64,000 nt of DNA from Paragonimus westermani (taxonomy: Eukaryota; Platyhelminthes; Trematoda; Plagiorchiida; Troglotrematidae), in NCBI GenBank assembly GCA_008508345.1, contig QNGE01003272.1:24631-88630 (forward strand). The letters run 5' to 3'. Below the pieces are notes generated by a model that made no database searches, was not told where the DNA came from, and worked only from the letters and a program-made list of their open reading frames with translations. Made by a program: the position numbers and the translations under genes. Shown piece after piece: positions 20,890 to 32,372 of this stretch (the stretch's first letter is position 1; each line of letters begins with the position of its first letter).

Positions 20890-22400
20890 CGTTCTCGTAA
20901 TGAGTATATTTGAACCGTTGAGATATTCACCATTGTTTGTCGAATCTTGGTAGGTGTAGACCGATTCATGTAGTCAGTAAACCATGTAAGCGACGGAATG
21001 AGCATAAACACTGGAGTCGAATGCGGTATCTCTTAAGTCAGTGTGAATTCGAATAATTGGTGGTCGTCGAAATGGAGCTCTCTGAAGCGAATAGTTTCTG
21101 TATTTTAAAATTCTGATATGTCGCTCTCAATGGTGTTGATGATTTAGATAGAGCACAGCTGAGTAGAAAATGTTCAAATTCAAAGGTCGCCCTTGATCAC
21201 GCAACGTTTGTTCTTTCCGGTTCATAAGCGGAGGGAACGATGATAGCATCATTACAGTTTACTCCAAACAAAATCCTTTTATTCACTAAAGTTCACACAA
21301 TAAGCACGTAAAACAGCGGTAAAGACATGAGGTGAGAATGATCCCTAAATACTCAGCTGCATTTTTTATATCTAATTCCGGTAAATACACGCATTGGTGT
21401 ACAAACGCGTATGCTTCAGTGTGTTCGCCTACCGTGTGAGATAAGTCACGCCACTACTGCGATCGGCAGTGGTTCAACGCACACTACAGTGTGGTCAGCT
21501 CCTTGGATGTTAGAGACAAATGAAGAGTATTATCTACATAAGTCTTCCACTGTTTGTTATTCCCCTTAGATTTTAAGAAGATGCAGCCTCAAACAGGAAT
21601 GCTTGAAGCAGTACAGCTTGGACTGTCTTCGAAAAATTTAATGATCGACAGCTGGCCCGAGAGAAATGTAAAAGCATAGGTTGTTGAAGAACTCTAAGTG
21701 TCACACGTCCTGGCGCCGCAATTGTTGGGCGGTGTGCAGTAGCAAGTGCGTCGGCCATCTTGGATTGGTAGATCACCGACCTACTTGCAAAAGCACTGCC
21801 TAAACTAGTGACAAGGCACGTCTTGATCTAGGTAAACCGACTGATTAAATAACAATTGGCCCTGCATCATCGATTGTTAGACACCTTATGATAACAGGTC
21901 ACTAAGTTGACCCACTGGGATTATTCAAAATAGTGTTACACAATCAGAATCAAATGCTTTTGGTCTTTAGCAAAGCTAGGTTGATAAGAACTCGCCAGCG
22001 GACGCTATGTGCACAAGAGTGTTTGAAGCAACCCATCGGATTATCATTGTGTTGAGGACATAGCACTTGTGTGAATGTGTTCGTTCATACTCGGTCTATC
22101 TCTGTTTGTCTGTTGTATATAAACCGCGCGTTTTGCGTTTGCGACTGGCAAGAGTAAATGCACTGATGACATACCGCAACCCGTGCCCTCTTTTTGCATT
22201 GAGGAACTCGCAAATTAAACCGTTTCATTCCATTCAAACAAGCACTTCAGTCCGCCTCATACAGAAAGTGGTTCCAAAACCAATAGTCAATCTTGCTGGA
22301 GGTTCTCAGCCGTGGGTGTGCTTGTCACTCGTGAGATTTGAGCTTCAGTCCGCCTTCTCGTGGGCGACCTAATCAAACTTGTTTTCTCTAGTTTAACTGA
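20890..22400. other. no convincing gene
   Basis: Only shadow-like frames (21573-21776 minus, 22067-22372 plus) with no splice support or family resemblance. Confidence 0.4.
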
Positions 22401-22410
22401 ATATATTTAC

Positions 22411-22598
22411 CAAGTCTAAGTGCCTTCTTAAATGTAACAACCAAACCTCCGATTGCTCAGCGATATTCACAAGCCCCCCACCTTTATCTAGTTGATTTAA
22501 AACGATTACAGCGTCATGCTGTATGAGATTGTGTAACAGGTGTTCATTCAAAGCAGGAACGTCAAATACACTAGCCAATGCATATAGTAGGAGCCACA
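22411..22598 (-). CDS. candidate internal exon, Leu-rich solenoid-like protein
   Basis: Minus-strand acceptor (agcgcttgattcag) followed by 2 nt plus 62 codons, ending in TTG|GTAAAT at 22411. The peptide is Leu/His-rich and strongly protein-like (VFDVPALNEHLLHNLIQHDA, then VIVLNQLDKGGGLVNIAEQS, then EVWLLHLRRHLDL). Its phase also fits the leftover base of the DRAM-like exon at 24730-24901, but it lacks the expected C-terminal DRAM features (Glu-Trp motif, last helices). I therefore treat it as a separate, unidentified gene. Confidence 0.45.
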
Positions 22599-23221
22599 CT
22601 GAATCAAGCGCTAACATGTCCCCAACCTGGAAGTCCTACCAGCTCTCTTTTGTGCCAACAGTAGAACAGTAAATTTGGAAGTGAAATATTACATGCAATG
22701 TTTTACCACAACCTACCCCGTCCTCTGGTTGGCGGTTGAACTTAGAGCCACGTCGAGTAGAAGTTAGTTTTGTTCTTGAGGAAATGTAACAACCTATAAC
22801 TGTAACAAAGGAAGGGAAATTTTGACAGCTTAAGGGAGGACGTTAAGAAACGCACAATCGACTGAAGGCAGGCTCAGCAAAATCATAGTCTAGTATGCCT
22901 ACTGTTGAATAGGCTAATAAATACAATTTTTCGGGTGTCCAAAGCCACAATTTGAGACAGTAGTCAACTGGAACAGAATGCGAAATTGCGTCAACACTGC
23001 GAATGAACGAGGGAGGACAAATGTTTTACAACCGAAGAGCTCAGGACGTGTGGCTGTGCTTCGTGAGTGGGTTCCAAAAGATGAACGCTATAGTTTAACG
23101 AAAAACGGCTTCGGTACTGTTTTAATAACCACGATTTGCAGACTGTTGCCCACGGTTTCGCATCTTAATACATTATTCAACCTTCTTCGACCAAAGCATC
23201 AGACCAAATTTCAGTTCATGT

Positions 23222-23322
23222 CAGAGCTTATCAGCAGTGCACCTCCTTGCCACTACCAGAATTGAAGCTGCGGCAAAAATTTCACAAAACAACTGCTTCT
23301 ATCTCGGCTCCATTGGCCTAAT
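23222..23322 (-). repeat. tRNA-derived SINE, diverged copy
   Basis: Matches the plus-strand reading of the better copy at 28331-28490. Shared blocks are AGAGCT-ATCAG-AGTGCA, CCTTGCCAC, a degenerate B-box remnant, and the head end CGGCTCCATTGGCC (compare CTGCGCCATTGACC). The promoter boxes are decayed, so it is an old, inactive copy. Confidence 0.65.
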
Positions 23323-23329
23323 GAAGAGC

Positions 23330-24700
23330 TTGAGAGAATTAGCATATACGAGCGCTCGGCCGGATTTAATTATGAATAATACTGAGGTTTTCCCATGTAA
23401 TTAAGAGGAGATAGCAGCCGTAGTGTTAACTACACTGGTTGGCCTCACGATCGTGAATTCCCACCGGAAGGAAACTTATACAGTAAGCAGCAGGGAACGG
23501 TTACTGAACATCCTCTTGCGGCGATCTGCCAACTGAGCAGCATTCACAATTCAACGTGGTTTAACAGTTAAATGTAAAAAATTGGTCCTACCTAGCATAT
23601 TGACAATGGAACAATGATTAACACGGATGCGGTCCGAAATTCCGTTCGTTCTGGTGAAGAGTTTTACAGTGAATCAGAACGGCATAGTCGAATATGAGTA
23701 GTATACGATTTGTACCATTCGCAGCAGAGAACTGCTATCGAAATTTTACACATCAATGCATATTTATACAATACTTCAGCCACGAAAGGTGCGCTAACTC
23801 ACACTGTCTCGTGCGTGAAAATTCAAAGGTGCAACGTGAACGTATGAAGATACGCTGGTAAACTCGTGAACTCATTCACCCACAATTCATTGGCCAAAAC
23901 GTGTCTAGAGCTGGTGTATGATAGGCAGCACATTCATTGAGGGATGGTTTGGGGGTGATTCACAGTCACTAATACATCTTTCTTGAATAACTTTTACGAT
24001 CGGGCCCCACTAATGACTTGACCGTCCGGGGATTAGTTTAACGCAGTCCACCAGAATCACGTCAGGTCACGCCTTCATACGGTCGTTAACACATAAAAGA
24101 ATGTGATCCATCATATTAAAGTGCAAGAATCGCCAAATTCAGAAAGTGTCCAGATTACTGCATTTTTAAATAACCGTGTTTATGTAATGGGAAGTTGACA
24201 GTGTTTGTGAGGAATCTCAGACAAACGGTCAAATCGACAAGATTGACTCGGCTGTAGAAACACTACTACCTTAACTGGTCAGTTGAGTGAGGCTAAAGAT
24301 TCACGTGGGAAATGATGTGTATTTGATAACCAGCTTCTACCTGCTCAACTGATTCGTCATAGGTCTACAACAAAAGGAGCTGGCAACCCTAACCTACATC
24401 ACCTAGATTAGTATGTAGGGAGAAGGAGGTGAACTGGCAACGGATACATTGCAATTTTGCTCCAAATGTCGTCGTATAGAGCGACGGAAATCTGAGCGTT
24501 ATATGTGTTTTGTGCAAGCTAATTAAGTGTGACAAGCTGTATACTGTGAAAAATTTAGGGCACTCTTGACAAAGGAATAACAAACAGGAACCAACCGAGG
24601 TGTCGTTTATTAACAGTGTACCGTACCATCCAATTCATGGAGTAGATTAGTCAGTTAGTCTACGTGTAGAAATGTATTAGTTTCATTTGTGCAAATTTCA
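23330..24700. other. no gene seen
   Basis: No exon with paired splice sites was found. The C-terminal exon(s) of the DRAM-like gene would be expected downstream of 24730 on the minus strand, but a Glu-Trp-containing exon could not be identified here. Confidence 0.4.
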
Positions 24701-24729
24701 ATTGGAGTAGGACGGAAATTTTGACTTAC

Positions 24730-24901
24730 ATACAACGAGAAAAGTGAAGCTCGCCAGGGCAATACACAACCTGGGTGCCCAATAGGCGTAACGGTAGGCT
24801 AGGTATTTTCGGCATACATGAGTTAACATGAATGCGTACAGGACACATCCGATGAGTGCAGTCATAACCCCCGCCGTGTGCACAGCCTCAGTTTCATCTT
24901 G
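24730..24901 (-). CDS. DRAM/TMEM150-like protein, transmembrane exon (after NFQ)
   Basis: Minus-strand acceptor (ttgcatttctgctttcag), 57 codons plus 1 nt, and consensus donor TTGTAT|GTAAGT. The peptide runs QDETEAVHTAGVMTALIGCV, LYAFMLTHVCRKYLAYRYAY, WAPRLCIALASFTFLVV, with two hydrophobic helices separated by a short basic loop. In DRAM proteins the NFQ motif is followed by exactly this pattern: an (A/V)H with a Gly-rich helix, a short loop, then an R-L helix. Phase 0 at its start matches the NFQ end of exon 27221-27413. The family (Frag1/DRAM domain) acts in lysosomal or endomembranes and autophagy regulation in vertebrates. That role is only inferred here. Confidence 0.75.
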
Positions 24902-26190
24902 CTGAAAGCAGAAATGCAAATATGCAGGATGATTAAACAGTTTAATTATAAAAGTGATGGAAAATTAACACATTTTATGTTTATTATTTGGGTTCATCAC
25001 CTCCACCTTCGTTCACCTGTTCTACCAGGGCGGGATAGCAAATTAGGATGAGATTTTGCTTTGGAGTAAACCAAAAAACATATCCCTAAAAAGATGGATA
25101 GGTTTATCACAATTTTTTGCTGAATTGGACCCAACCCAAGCCCGTGCTCTTCAAAGTTGCACCCCACCATATCTAACAGATCTACTAAACTGGCTGCTAG
25201 TACTAGAAAACAGTAAACACAAACCGGCTGGTCAGATGCATTCACAGTGATCAATTCAAAGAAACGTTTAAGACTGCTCTTTTTCCAAAGGATGTGGGGT
25301 AATGTTGTAATAGCACTTAGGACAGTATTGTATGAATGATTCCTAACAATTTCCCTGTAACAGTACTGTAAAATGGACGAGTGATTTTGTTCAATACCTT
25401 CGCGTTGTCGAAAATCATGGAGAATGGTTCTATTGGATCGGTAGTCAAAATACCCACAATGCTAATCACAATCTACCAGAAAACGGTACTGCCTAGCCCA
25501 GCTTGACCCGGTAGAGTGATAAGCTGACCACGGTCTCGAGTACACTGCCAATATTTCTTGCGGGCGTATTAAACAGGAACTGCTTGGAATTGTCAGACCC
25601 TTGCGATGAATTAGAGTAACCCCCAGCATATTAGAAAGTGGACCAACCATTGTCAGATCACAAACGTTGGCTAGATGTCAGTCATTTTCAATGCGACAAA
25701 CTAAGGTGTGGGCCTGACGAGTAATGATTCTGTATGAATAATCGAAAAAAAAGTTACCAGTAGATAAATCTGAGTGTTCATACAACAGACGTGCTGCCTA
25801 CTAGCCTGCTACGCCGGATGTCTTTTGTCCATGTCCTTGCTGATTAGCGTAGAGTTTAGGATGGGTGCACATTGACTGGACATAAGAGAAAAGGGGCAAT
25901 TCCTAGCGGACAAGTCTCTGGACATCTCATAGTCTACGTTGGCTGTGTTTGTAATTGTTCAGGAATGTGAGGGCCAATATGGTTCAGTAATTTTGATTGA
26001 TTTGTCTGGGAATGGGTGATAAGTAAGGAGGTGGTCCAATGAGGGCAACAGAATTGTAGACACAAAAGTAGGTTTATTTGCAACCAGCTTACGTGATGGT
26101 GAGTTGTACGCACATTCATGTCGTATTCTTGCTTTTAGACACTGCGGTCGTCTAAAGCATTGCATCATCCGTATGAATAGTTACATTCAG

Positions 26191-26321
26191 TTTTCGCATG
26201 CTAACCTTAAAAACTTCTGGTTTTACCTGCTACGGTGGCAGACAGTGGACATGCACAGTTGAACATATGTGTCATAAAGGCAAGGTGGTCGCTGTGCCCA
26301 AAATTAATGTGGCACTCGGAG
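26191..26321 (+). CDS. candidate Cys-containing exon, plus strand, inside DRAM-like intron
   Basis: Acceptor gttacattcag (AG 26189-26190), 1 nt plus 43 codons plus 1 nt without a stop, then CGGAG|GTAAGT, a consensus donor. The peptide has three close cysteines (SGFTCYGGRQWTCTVEHMCH, then KGKVVAVPKINVALG), suggesting an extracellular or metal-binding fold. It lies antisense within the 24901-27221 intron of the DRAM-like gene, so it would have to be a nested gene. No partner exon is established. Confidence 0.4.
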
Positions 26322-27220
26322 GTAAGTGGGGATAGTTTCAATTATCGGACCATTTACAAAGTAACAGAGTATTGAAAAAAAACCTAACACTATGCAAATG
26401 GGAATCGAGAATCATTTAACTGATATAAGCTATGTTTGCAATTGGGCCAAAGTAGAGGGGTTTGTTGCTAACAGGTTACTGTGGGGCAATTATGGTGTGT
26501 TCCATCTCTTATATGTGAAAACCATGGGGGTTTCCACTTAGCGTTTCATGATGACTACTCCTCCGTAATAAACTTTGATATGGTGTTGGTAACAACAGTA
26601 TTAGTGATTGTCGCTCTTGTGTGTGGTAGGGATCACTGAGTACATACTTTGACCGTAAAGCTTGCAGTTCTCTGAAAAACAGGTTCCTCGTCAAAGAATT
26701 GAACATTAATATTTTAAGTAAGTTTCGAAGCTATCACACGTATACGATTCTCCAACTTTCACGAACAGTCCCGACAATTTATCACTATTTTTGGCACGGA
26801 CTTTCTATCTGATTAGGGTACTTCTGTGTTGTCCGGTCCATTTTTCGACCCTGCTTTCTTCTTGCTCGCGAACCTTACAAATATGAGGGAGTTTGTGATC
26901 ATCATGTCTTGGGACCGAGTGCCATAATAAGGTTCTGGTAGAATGCCAGTCTTTTTCCTGTCTTAATATGCAAACCTTGAACGGTTGGGTAAACTGGAAA
27001 GGTTCGAGGTAATCGTGTATACTCCGTCGTCTGTTGTCCACTGTCGCTATGCGCCGTTCCGTTTCCGCCCTGCTGCTAACCGTTCTGTCAGCCGTTAATG
27101 GCCAAATTATTTGTTCATCCAGCCACAAAAGAACTGCGTGTTCTCTTTGTGATAAGCATTTGTCAGTTTGGAGATCTTGTATGAACTCAATGCACTACGC
27201 GAGTTTTGTTTTTTACCCAC

Positions 27221-27413
27221 CTGGAAATTTCCAACAACAGACAAGCCCACAGACGAAAGTAGACCAATCGCAAAGAGTACTCGGAGGTAGGTACGCGGTT
27301 GTTTGTTGCCCATGAATTCTGTACGTCTCATAGCGATCCCATGCCAAATGTAAACACAAACAGCACCTGAAGTACAAATGCAATAAAAAAATGCATAAAA
27401 CAAACAGAGACAA
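27221..27413 (-). CDS. DRAM/TMEM150-like protein, exon ending in the NFQ signature
   Basis: The exon ends with GLLSSVGLSVVGNFQ|GTGGGT. The string GLS(V/I)V(G/A)NFQ is the hallmark between helices 3 and 4 of DRAM1/DRAM2 (human DRAM2 has CLGLSIVANFQ). Upstream is a hydrophobic helix (GAVCVYIWHG), then a charged loop (MRRTEFMGNKQPRTYL) equivalent to the VRYKQ loop. Two acceptors are possible. One is acag at 27414-27416, giving 1 nt + 64 codons and a longer helix. The other is a stronger polypyrimidine site (tttgtacttcag) giving a start at 27366. The donor is phase 0 and joins 24730-24901. Confidence 0.75.
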
Positions 27414-27499
27414 CTGTTTACGTAAATAATTACGAATTGCCAGGGACAACCTCACAAAGTGGCTCTAAGATGTCCTGAATATTCTTGGATCGATAGGTT

Positions 27500-28330
27500 C
27501 AAGATGAATGAGCGGTCAGCTGGTCTAAAAAACACATATTCGGTGAAATCAGATGAGTTTTAATTTCATATTGCCATGGTACTTAACGTTCGCCGGCTGA
27601 AAACGAGACTATTTGAGCTGTGATGCAGACATGTTCGAAAATCTGGGGAATCAGCGAACGACTTCAGATTGAGGAAGGAAGTCAACAACCTAATTTTGAT
27701 CAAGGTATTCACACACACTTCTCGATGCATCCTCATATGCACGTGCTCCGAATAACCGTTGATATATAGCAAAACCAATCTCCTCGGCAGTAGGTTAAAT
27801 AACGAAACCACACACAAAATCGGAGACAGACGTTCAACATGACTTCACCACCACGGCAAGATGAAGTCATAGGTCGATCTTTCCCGCAATGGTTCTATTC
27901 TGCATGCAAACAACGATGCGGAAAGAGAATCTTCAATTTCCTTCAAACTACACATATATGAAGTCAGTTGAATGACGCCGAATGAAGCGATGATTTCATC
28001 GCGGTTGGATTGGACGTCGACAAAAGAAATACACCAATAACGACGTGAAGATACCTCTGGCGGTTTGAGTAAAATATGAGCAAATTAAATTTCATCAATC
28101 ATGAACCTATCGGATGTTGTTTGTTGTGTTTGAAGACTCAACCCTTTTAGATGCCTCACTAGTGGTGTATAAACCGTGGTAGTGTGAAGCAGTTTAATGT
28201 TCATGGATGTAACGCCGGTAGGGGTACTGTCGTGGCCTTCAAACGATGGTGTGTATGACAATAAAACGAGGAATTTCAGATATTTTCAAGTTGACCATCA
28301 CTCACATTTGATCGCAGCGTTTGCATTCGG
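27500..28330. other. no gene seen (intronic to the DRAM-like gene)
   Basis: No exon with splice support and no repeat. The frame at 27566-27817 (minus) is not supported. Confidence 0.4.
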
Positions 28331-28490
28331 ATAGACTTTCCAGCCAGCCTCTTTCGAAAAGAAGCACTAGACTCGAGTTTCGCTCTTATTAGAGCTCGTC
28401 AGTAGTGCATATCCTTGCCACGGCCGGGATTTGAACTCCGGACATTCCAATCATGAGGCAACCGTGTTAACCACTGCGCCATTGACCTCA
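28331..28490 (-). repeat. tRNA-derived SINE, best-preserved copy
   Basis: On the minus strand the head is tRNA-like. The A box TGGCGCAGTGG (28471-28481) and the B box GTTCAAATC (28428-28436) both match pol III consensus and are spaced as in a tRNA. A tRNA-unrelated body follows (GATATGCACTACTGACGAGC, then AAACTCGAGTCTAGTGCTTC). The same head and body recur at 48494-48645 (plus) and, decayed, at 23222-23322 (minus). A SINE family is the simplest explanation. Confidence 0.8.
28428..28481 (-). promoter_or_regulatory. RNA polymerase III internal promoter (A and B boxes) of the SINE
   Basis: A box at 28471-28481 matches TRGYNNARNNG at every fixed position. B box at 28428-28436 matches GWTCRANNC. 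Confidence 0.7.
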
Positions 28491-29215
28491 CATTAGGCAC
28501 GACCGAATCATCAAATCTGAACGCTCAACCACTCTCGCTTGTGAGCAATGATCAGATATTCCAAATGACGAATGAAGCAGTCTGTCACTTTGAGTAGCAC
28601 CAGAATTACTCATTGAAGGTTTAACCAGCTGCAGAAATGTTTGTCTCTGTAGGCTACACAACACTATTGTGGAAGAAAAGCTTTCCAAAACTGCCTCATG
28701 CGCACGACCTTTTAATGTGACGTTTGCAGAACAACCAGGTTAGCCAATCTGTGGGTCATGCTTGCTCGACAGAGTTGCTTAGAACTTATTCCTTTCATGA
28801 CAGTTGATGATGCCCTGGTGCATCAGTGGTATAAGCTGACGCACCTTCTTTTGAATCTAATGCCTACAAGTAGGCTGCCGCTTCATGACTGTTTTCATGT
28901 TTGTTCATATTCATCAGGTGGAAATATATAGGATGGGAAATCAAACTGGCAATTCTTCGCATCACGAGCTAAGTTTCTGATCCACTTGGTCACCTATATC
29001 AAGTCACAGCTCAATTTCCTTGGCACACTGTTAAGATACATGCCCAGGCGGCGAGGTGGAATTCCAAAGTCTAGTAGTTTTTTTAGTGGGCAAAATACTG
29101 AGATAATTTTATAAGTTTGCCGTAGCTACAAGTAAAGTATAATGCATTTATTTAGTACGAACGAAAGGTAGTACATAATACTTCTCTCTTTGAACATTTA
29201 ATGGTCATAGTTACT

Positions 29216-29277
29216 TACACGACACTGAAGTTTCAGACAGTTTCATCGTGGGGTATACATACAGCATGAGGAAACTT
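29216..29277 (-). CDS. weak candidate exon, possibly of the DRAM-like gene
   Basis: Minus-strand acceptor (cctgttttttcaactccgaag), 1 nt + 20 codons + 1 nt (FLMLYVYPTMKLSETSVS), consensus donor GTAAGT. Its phases fit between an upstream exon leaving 2 nt and the 27366 start of the NFQ exon. It lacks the conserved ISDTG of the family, so membership is speculative. Confidence 0.25.
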
Positions 29278-29448
29278 CGGAGTTGAAAAAACAGGTTGGT
29301 AACTCGCATAGTTTAACACCACGGACTAATGTAAAGCTTGAATCAGAAGGTTACTGGCATTACGAATTATAATCTTACCTACAAACGCAGCTAAGTTGAG
29401 ACCTTGGGCGAAAACGCAACTCTCGGGTGGACGTGTGCCTGTTGAGCT

Positions 29449-29676
29449 TTGGTACGGGGAGATAGTTTTAAAAATGTTATTATTGATATCAAAAAATTAA
29501 TCACTGAAACACTGAAACCAATATACCTCACCTTATTCAAGGAAGTTCAAGTGTCACTCAGAGGATTGTGGACTCGACTTAATACCCACTATTGGGTCGA
29601 AAAAGAGAGGCAAGGCAACATTCCCCCGGAAAAAGTTGGTGGAAATGCCAAAAACGTTAACATGCTTGATTTATGA
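29449..29676 (+). CDS. weak coding candidate
   Basis: A 75-codon frame with helical, Lys-rich content (NVIIDIKKLITETLKPIYLT, then LFKEVQVSLRGLWTRLNTHY). No clean acceptor is present. GTTGGT near 29635 could be a donor. The minus strand is also open here. The exon at 29726 follows 50 bp later in another frame. Confidence 0.25.
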   Translation: MVRGDSFKNVIIDIKKLITETLKPIYLTLFKEVQVSLRGLWTRLNTHYWVEKERQGNIPPEKVGGNAKNVNMLDL

Positions 29677-29725
29677 TCTGGCAAGCTCCTTTGTGTATTA
29701 ACAAGCACATACTTAAAAAGTGCAG

Positions 29726-29846
29726 ACATTACAGCATTTGTGCGTGCAATAACCATCAAGCACAACACTGTTATCACCTCGTCATCTCCTGGGGAGCCAT
29801 TGCTGAGTAGATCCAACACGGACGTTTACAAGTTCTTACGCAACGG
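29726..29846 (+). CDS. candidate exon, unknown protein
   Basis: Acceptor aaaaagtgcag (or cattaacaag at 29705), 2 nt + 39 codons + 2 nt, and a consensus GTAAGC donor. The peptide is DITAFVRAITIKHNTVITSS then SPGEPLLSRSNTDVYKFLRN. The family is unknown. It is antisense to the DRAM-like gene, in one of its introns. A downstream candidate (31613-31726) fits in phase in one of its three open frames. Confidence 0.4.
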
Positions 29847-31612
29847 GTAAGCGTTATGCTGAGACAGTTGCCATGGTACGTCGATGTCTGCCAGTGCTTA
29901 TGCCGAAGGACTTGTTAGTTATCTCAACATTGTCACGGTAACGTTCATAACGACTGAAAGCACAATTGTGTGTTTCTTACATACGTTCGCTATTACATTC
30001 GACTCCTGTTTTTCGCTTTATAGCCTCCTCTTATGTAGTATGCGCTTGGTAATGTGCAAAGAAATCCACCAGGCCACAAATCCTGCCTATTAAAATTTTC
30101 AAATACATTAATAAAGTATACACATCTGTATGGTTACCTGCATGATTATTAGCTTACGAATAAACCAACTTTCCGGTGGTTAATTGACCGAGTGGGGTGA
30201 CCATTCAATGCCACCTTACTCACACGTCCATAAAATGCAGTCAGTTTCCTGTTCATACAAGGCTGGATGGGTCAATATTGTTTTGATACTTTCCAGATAG
30301 TACTGACAAACTTTCATAAAAACCACATTAGAAGTGACAACTGGCCTCAAAAACATGAGTTCGAAATTCATTTTTTCTGCCATTATGGAAGTGGTTAGCT
30401 GGTTCCTCCGTTCAGAAACGGTGCCAGGAGTGGTAGAAATATTATGAGTTAACATGCCTTCAGCTATTTAGGAATAAAGCACCCTCTCCCGGCCAGTAAT
30501 GTACAACATGACAGACAATCTTCTTGTTGGAACTTTAGTTGAAAGTTTGTGAGACGATTTTGAAAACTGTTGTATTCTCCGGCTGGCAAATGTAGGCACT
30601 TACAATGGAGGATGGAGACCTTTCCCACTTATTCGGCTATCACTGTCAGCGTTCAGTCGCAAAAATGCTATTGACATCAGCAGGTAAGCGATGGTGCGGT
30701 TAGTCGAACTAGCTGATCTGGTTAGATCACGGCAGTTTGATCAATTACTGGTGACATTTCCACCGCAATATGCTTTGTCACTCTAGTCGATCACCGTAAA
30801 AATTAAAATGGTCAACCGATGGCGTAGAAGAAAGAAGTGCAGCTGCCTGTATACTAGACATATTAGGGCGGATTTATCTGTGTTTGGCTCATCTGATTCA
30901 AAAAGTCAGTACCTTCATGATTTGAAATCGTTAGGGCATCATACAGCTCAGTGTCTTTTATTCTGTGAGCTGTAGTTAGTTAGATTGTGTGGTAAAGTCC
31001 GCAAGGAAGATGGATGACATACACAAACATGTTGTTAGCTGCAACTCGCTTTTACCCAAAATCCGTGGACATTCTGGCTTCAGATTTTTTAGTTTGACAT
31101 TTTTTCACCAAGCATCTTTATTTCTTACCAGTTTGATTTTAAAACTCACGATCGCCTTCCTTTCATATTCACTCATGACCGAAGGGCCGGTGAATTTCAG
31201 CGTGGACTAATCGTATACCGTTGCCGATAGTGAAGATGATGATCTTTCATAACCCGCCTATAGTCTTAGAAAAGATTACGAAGTTTGACAAGATAAGAGC
31301 AGCTGGAAAACCTGTTCTTAGTGCCAATTAAACGCCTACTACCTCAGATATTTATAATTAGGATCGCTCGAGGCTGTATAGCACCACAGGTAGGTTGTTA
31401 ACTTTGGTAACCACGACTGGCCTTTTGCGTGAAGCCTGTAGGTATCATCTGCTAAAACTGAGATTGTGTAGTTGTTGAAACCGCTGGCTAAAAGTTTTGT
31501 CTCTCATGAAAATGCGCACCAGTGTGACTTAGCACGAAACATGTCAGTTTGTCTAATGACTTATGTTTTCTCTCTTCTGAGTTTTGTTCTCCTCAGATGG
31601 ACGTATGTTCCA

Positions 31613-31820
31613 ACTCAACGACTATGTCGTGGTCATGAATCACAGCTCAAATTGGAGTATCATCTAGTAGGACAACTGTTCCCCTCCTACAAAGATGTAT
31701 ATACATATACAATGGAGATAGTGTGATTGATAGAACCACTACCGGAAAGAAACATATATCTGATGATCTAGGTGGGCACCCACCTTCCTCAGATATCACT
31801 CTGGAAGTTTAGTTTTAACT
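31613..31820 (+). CDS. possible exon with competing frames
   Basis: A good acceptor (gttttgttctcctcag, AG 31611-31612) is followed by sequence that is protein-like in more than one frame. One gives GRMFQLNDYVVVMNHSSNW before a TAG at 31666. Another gives WTYVPTQRLCRGHESQLKLE to a TGA at 31726 and matches the phase of 29726-29846. A third continues to a TAG near 31812. The correct frame cannot be chosen from sequence alone. Confidence 0.3.
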
Positions 31821-31875
31821 ACAGTTGCTCACAGTATGCTGGAATTGTTCAGTACCCACCAGACGGTGAACTCAC

Positions 31876-32063
31876 CTGACACATTTCTCCGGAAACGTCC
31901 CAAAAAAATGCAAGAAACGCCGTTCACTTTTCGTACTTCGAATTCGACACATAACTAATAGGCTAAATGCGGTCAGAACTCCTCTAAACACAGCTAATGC
32001 TCCTCTCAACTCCAACACCGCATCAATGATCGAGTTCTCATCCTGGTGTTGACCCAAACCCAT
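31876..32063 (-). CDS. possible exon of the DRAM-like gene or separate start exon
   Basis: Minus-strand ATG at 32061-32063 (TAA directly upstream in frame), 62 codons plus 2 nt, ending in GTCAG|GTGAGT, a consensus donor. It has a hydrophobic helix (GVLTAFSLLVM) and ends ...FFGTFPEKCV, which resembles the family's GTVAPEKC segment. The leftover AG joins T of exon 27221-27413 as Ser. If it belongs to the DRAM-like gene, only its 3' part would be used, because the start exon is at 43846-43928. That would need a weak acceptor near 31920. Confidence 0.35.
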
Positions 32064-32372
32064 TTATCCAACCATCAAATTACTCTCGGTTTCGTTGACT
32101 TGGAAAGTCGAATGGCTTCTGTTCGTCTTATGATCATTCGTATTGATTTGGCTATCTTTTTTCTGGTCTGTTTGCGCCTTTGATGGGACAGAATTGACCA
32201 ACCATTTTGGTTGCTGATTCAGGCAAGATTTGCGAATGCTTTCTCATGGATTTCCAAAGAGCATTCAGTACTCACGTTTGATTAGACTAGAAGTAGCAGT
32301 CCGGGAACATTAGAATCATTTGGATTAGAGACGCGAACAACTTAAATTCCAGGTTTACTACACTGATGAATT

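Noticed and set aside
22411..22598. Assigning this exon as the C-terminal exon of the DRAM-like gene
   Set aside because: The phase fits but the peptide lacks the family's Glu-Trp motif and last two membrane helices.
22978..23265. Plus-strand EWVPKDERY as the missing DRAM C-terminal motif
   Set aside because: The resemblance to the W-x-P-x-D-x-x-Y segment is on the opposite strand to the DRAM-like gene.
24997..25254. 85-codon minus-strand hydrophobic ORF as an extra DRAM-like exon
   Set aside because: The flanking exons join directly at the conserved NFQ position, leaving no place for it in the family alignment, and its splice sites are poor.
26805..27128. 107-codon minus-strand ORF between two DRAM-like exons
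   Set aside because: It lies in the intron between phase-matched DRAM-like exons, is Arg/Gln-rich without domain resemblance, and the plus strand is equally open.
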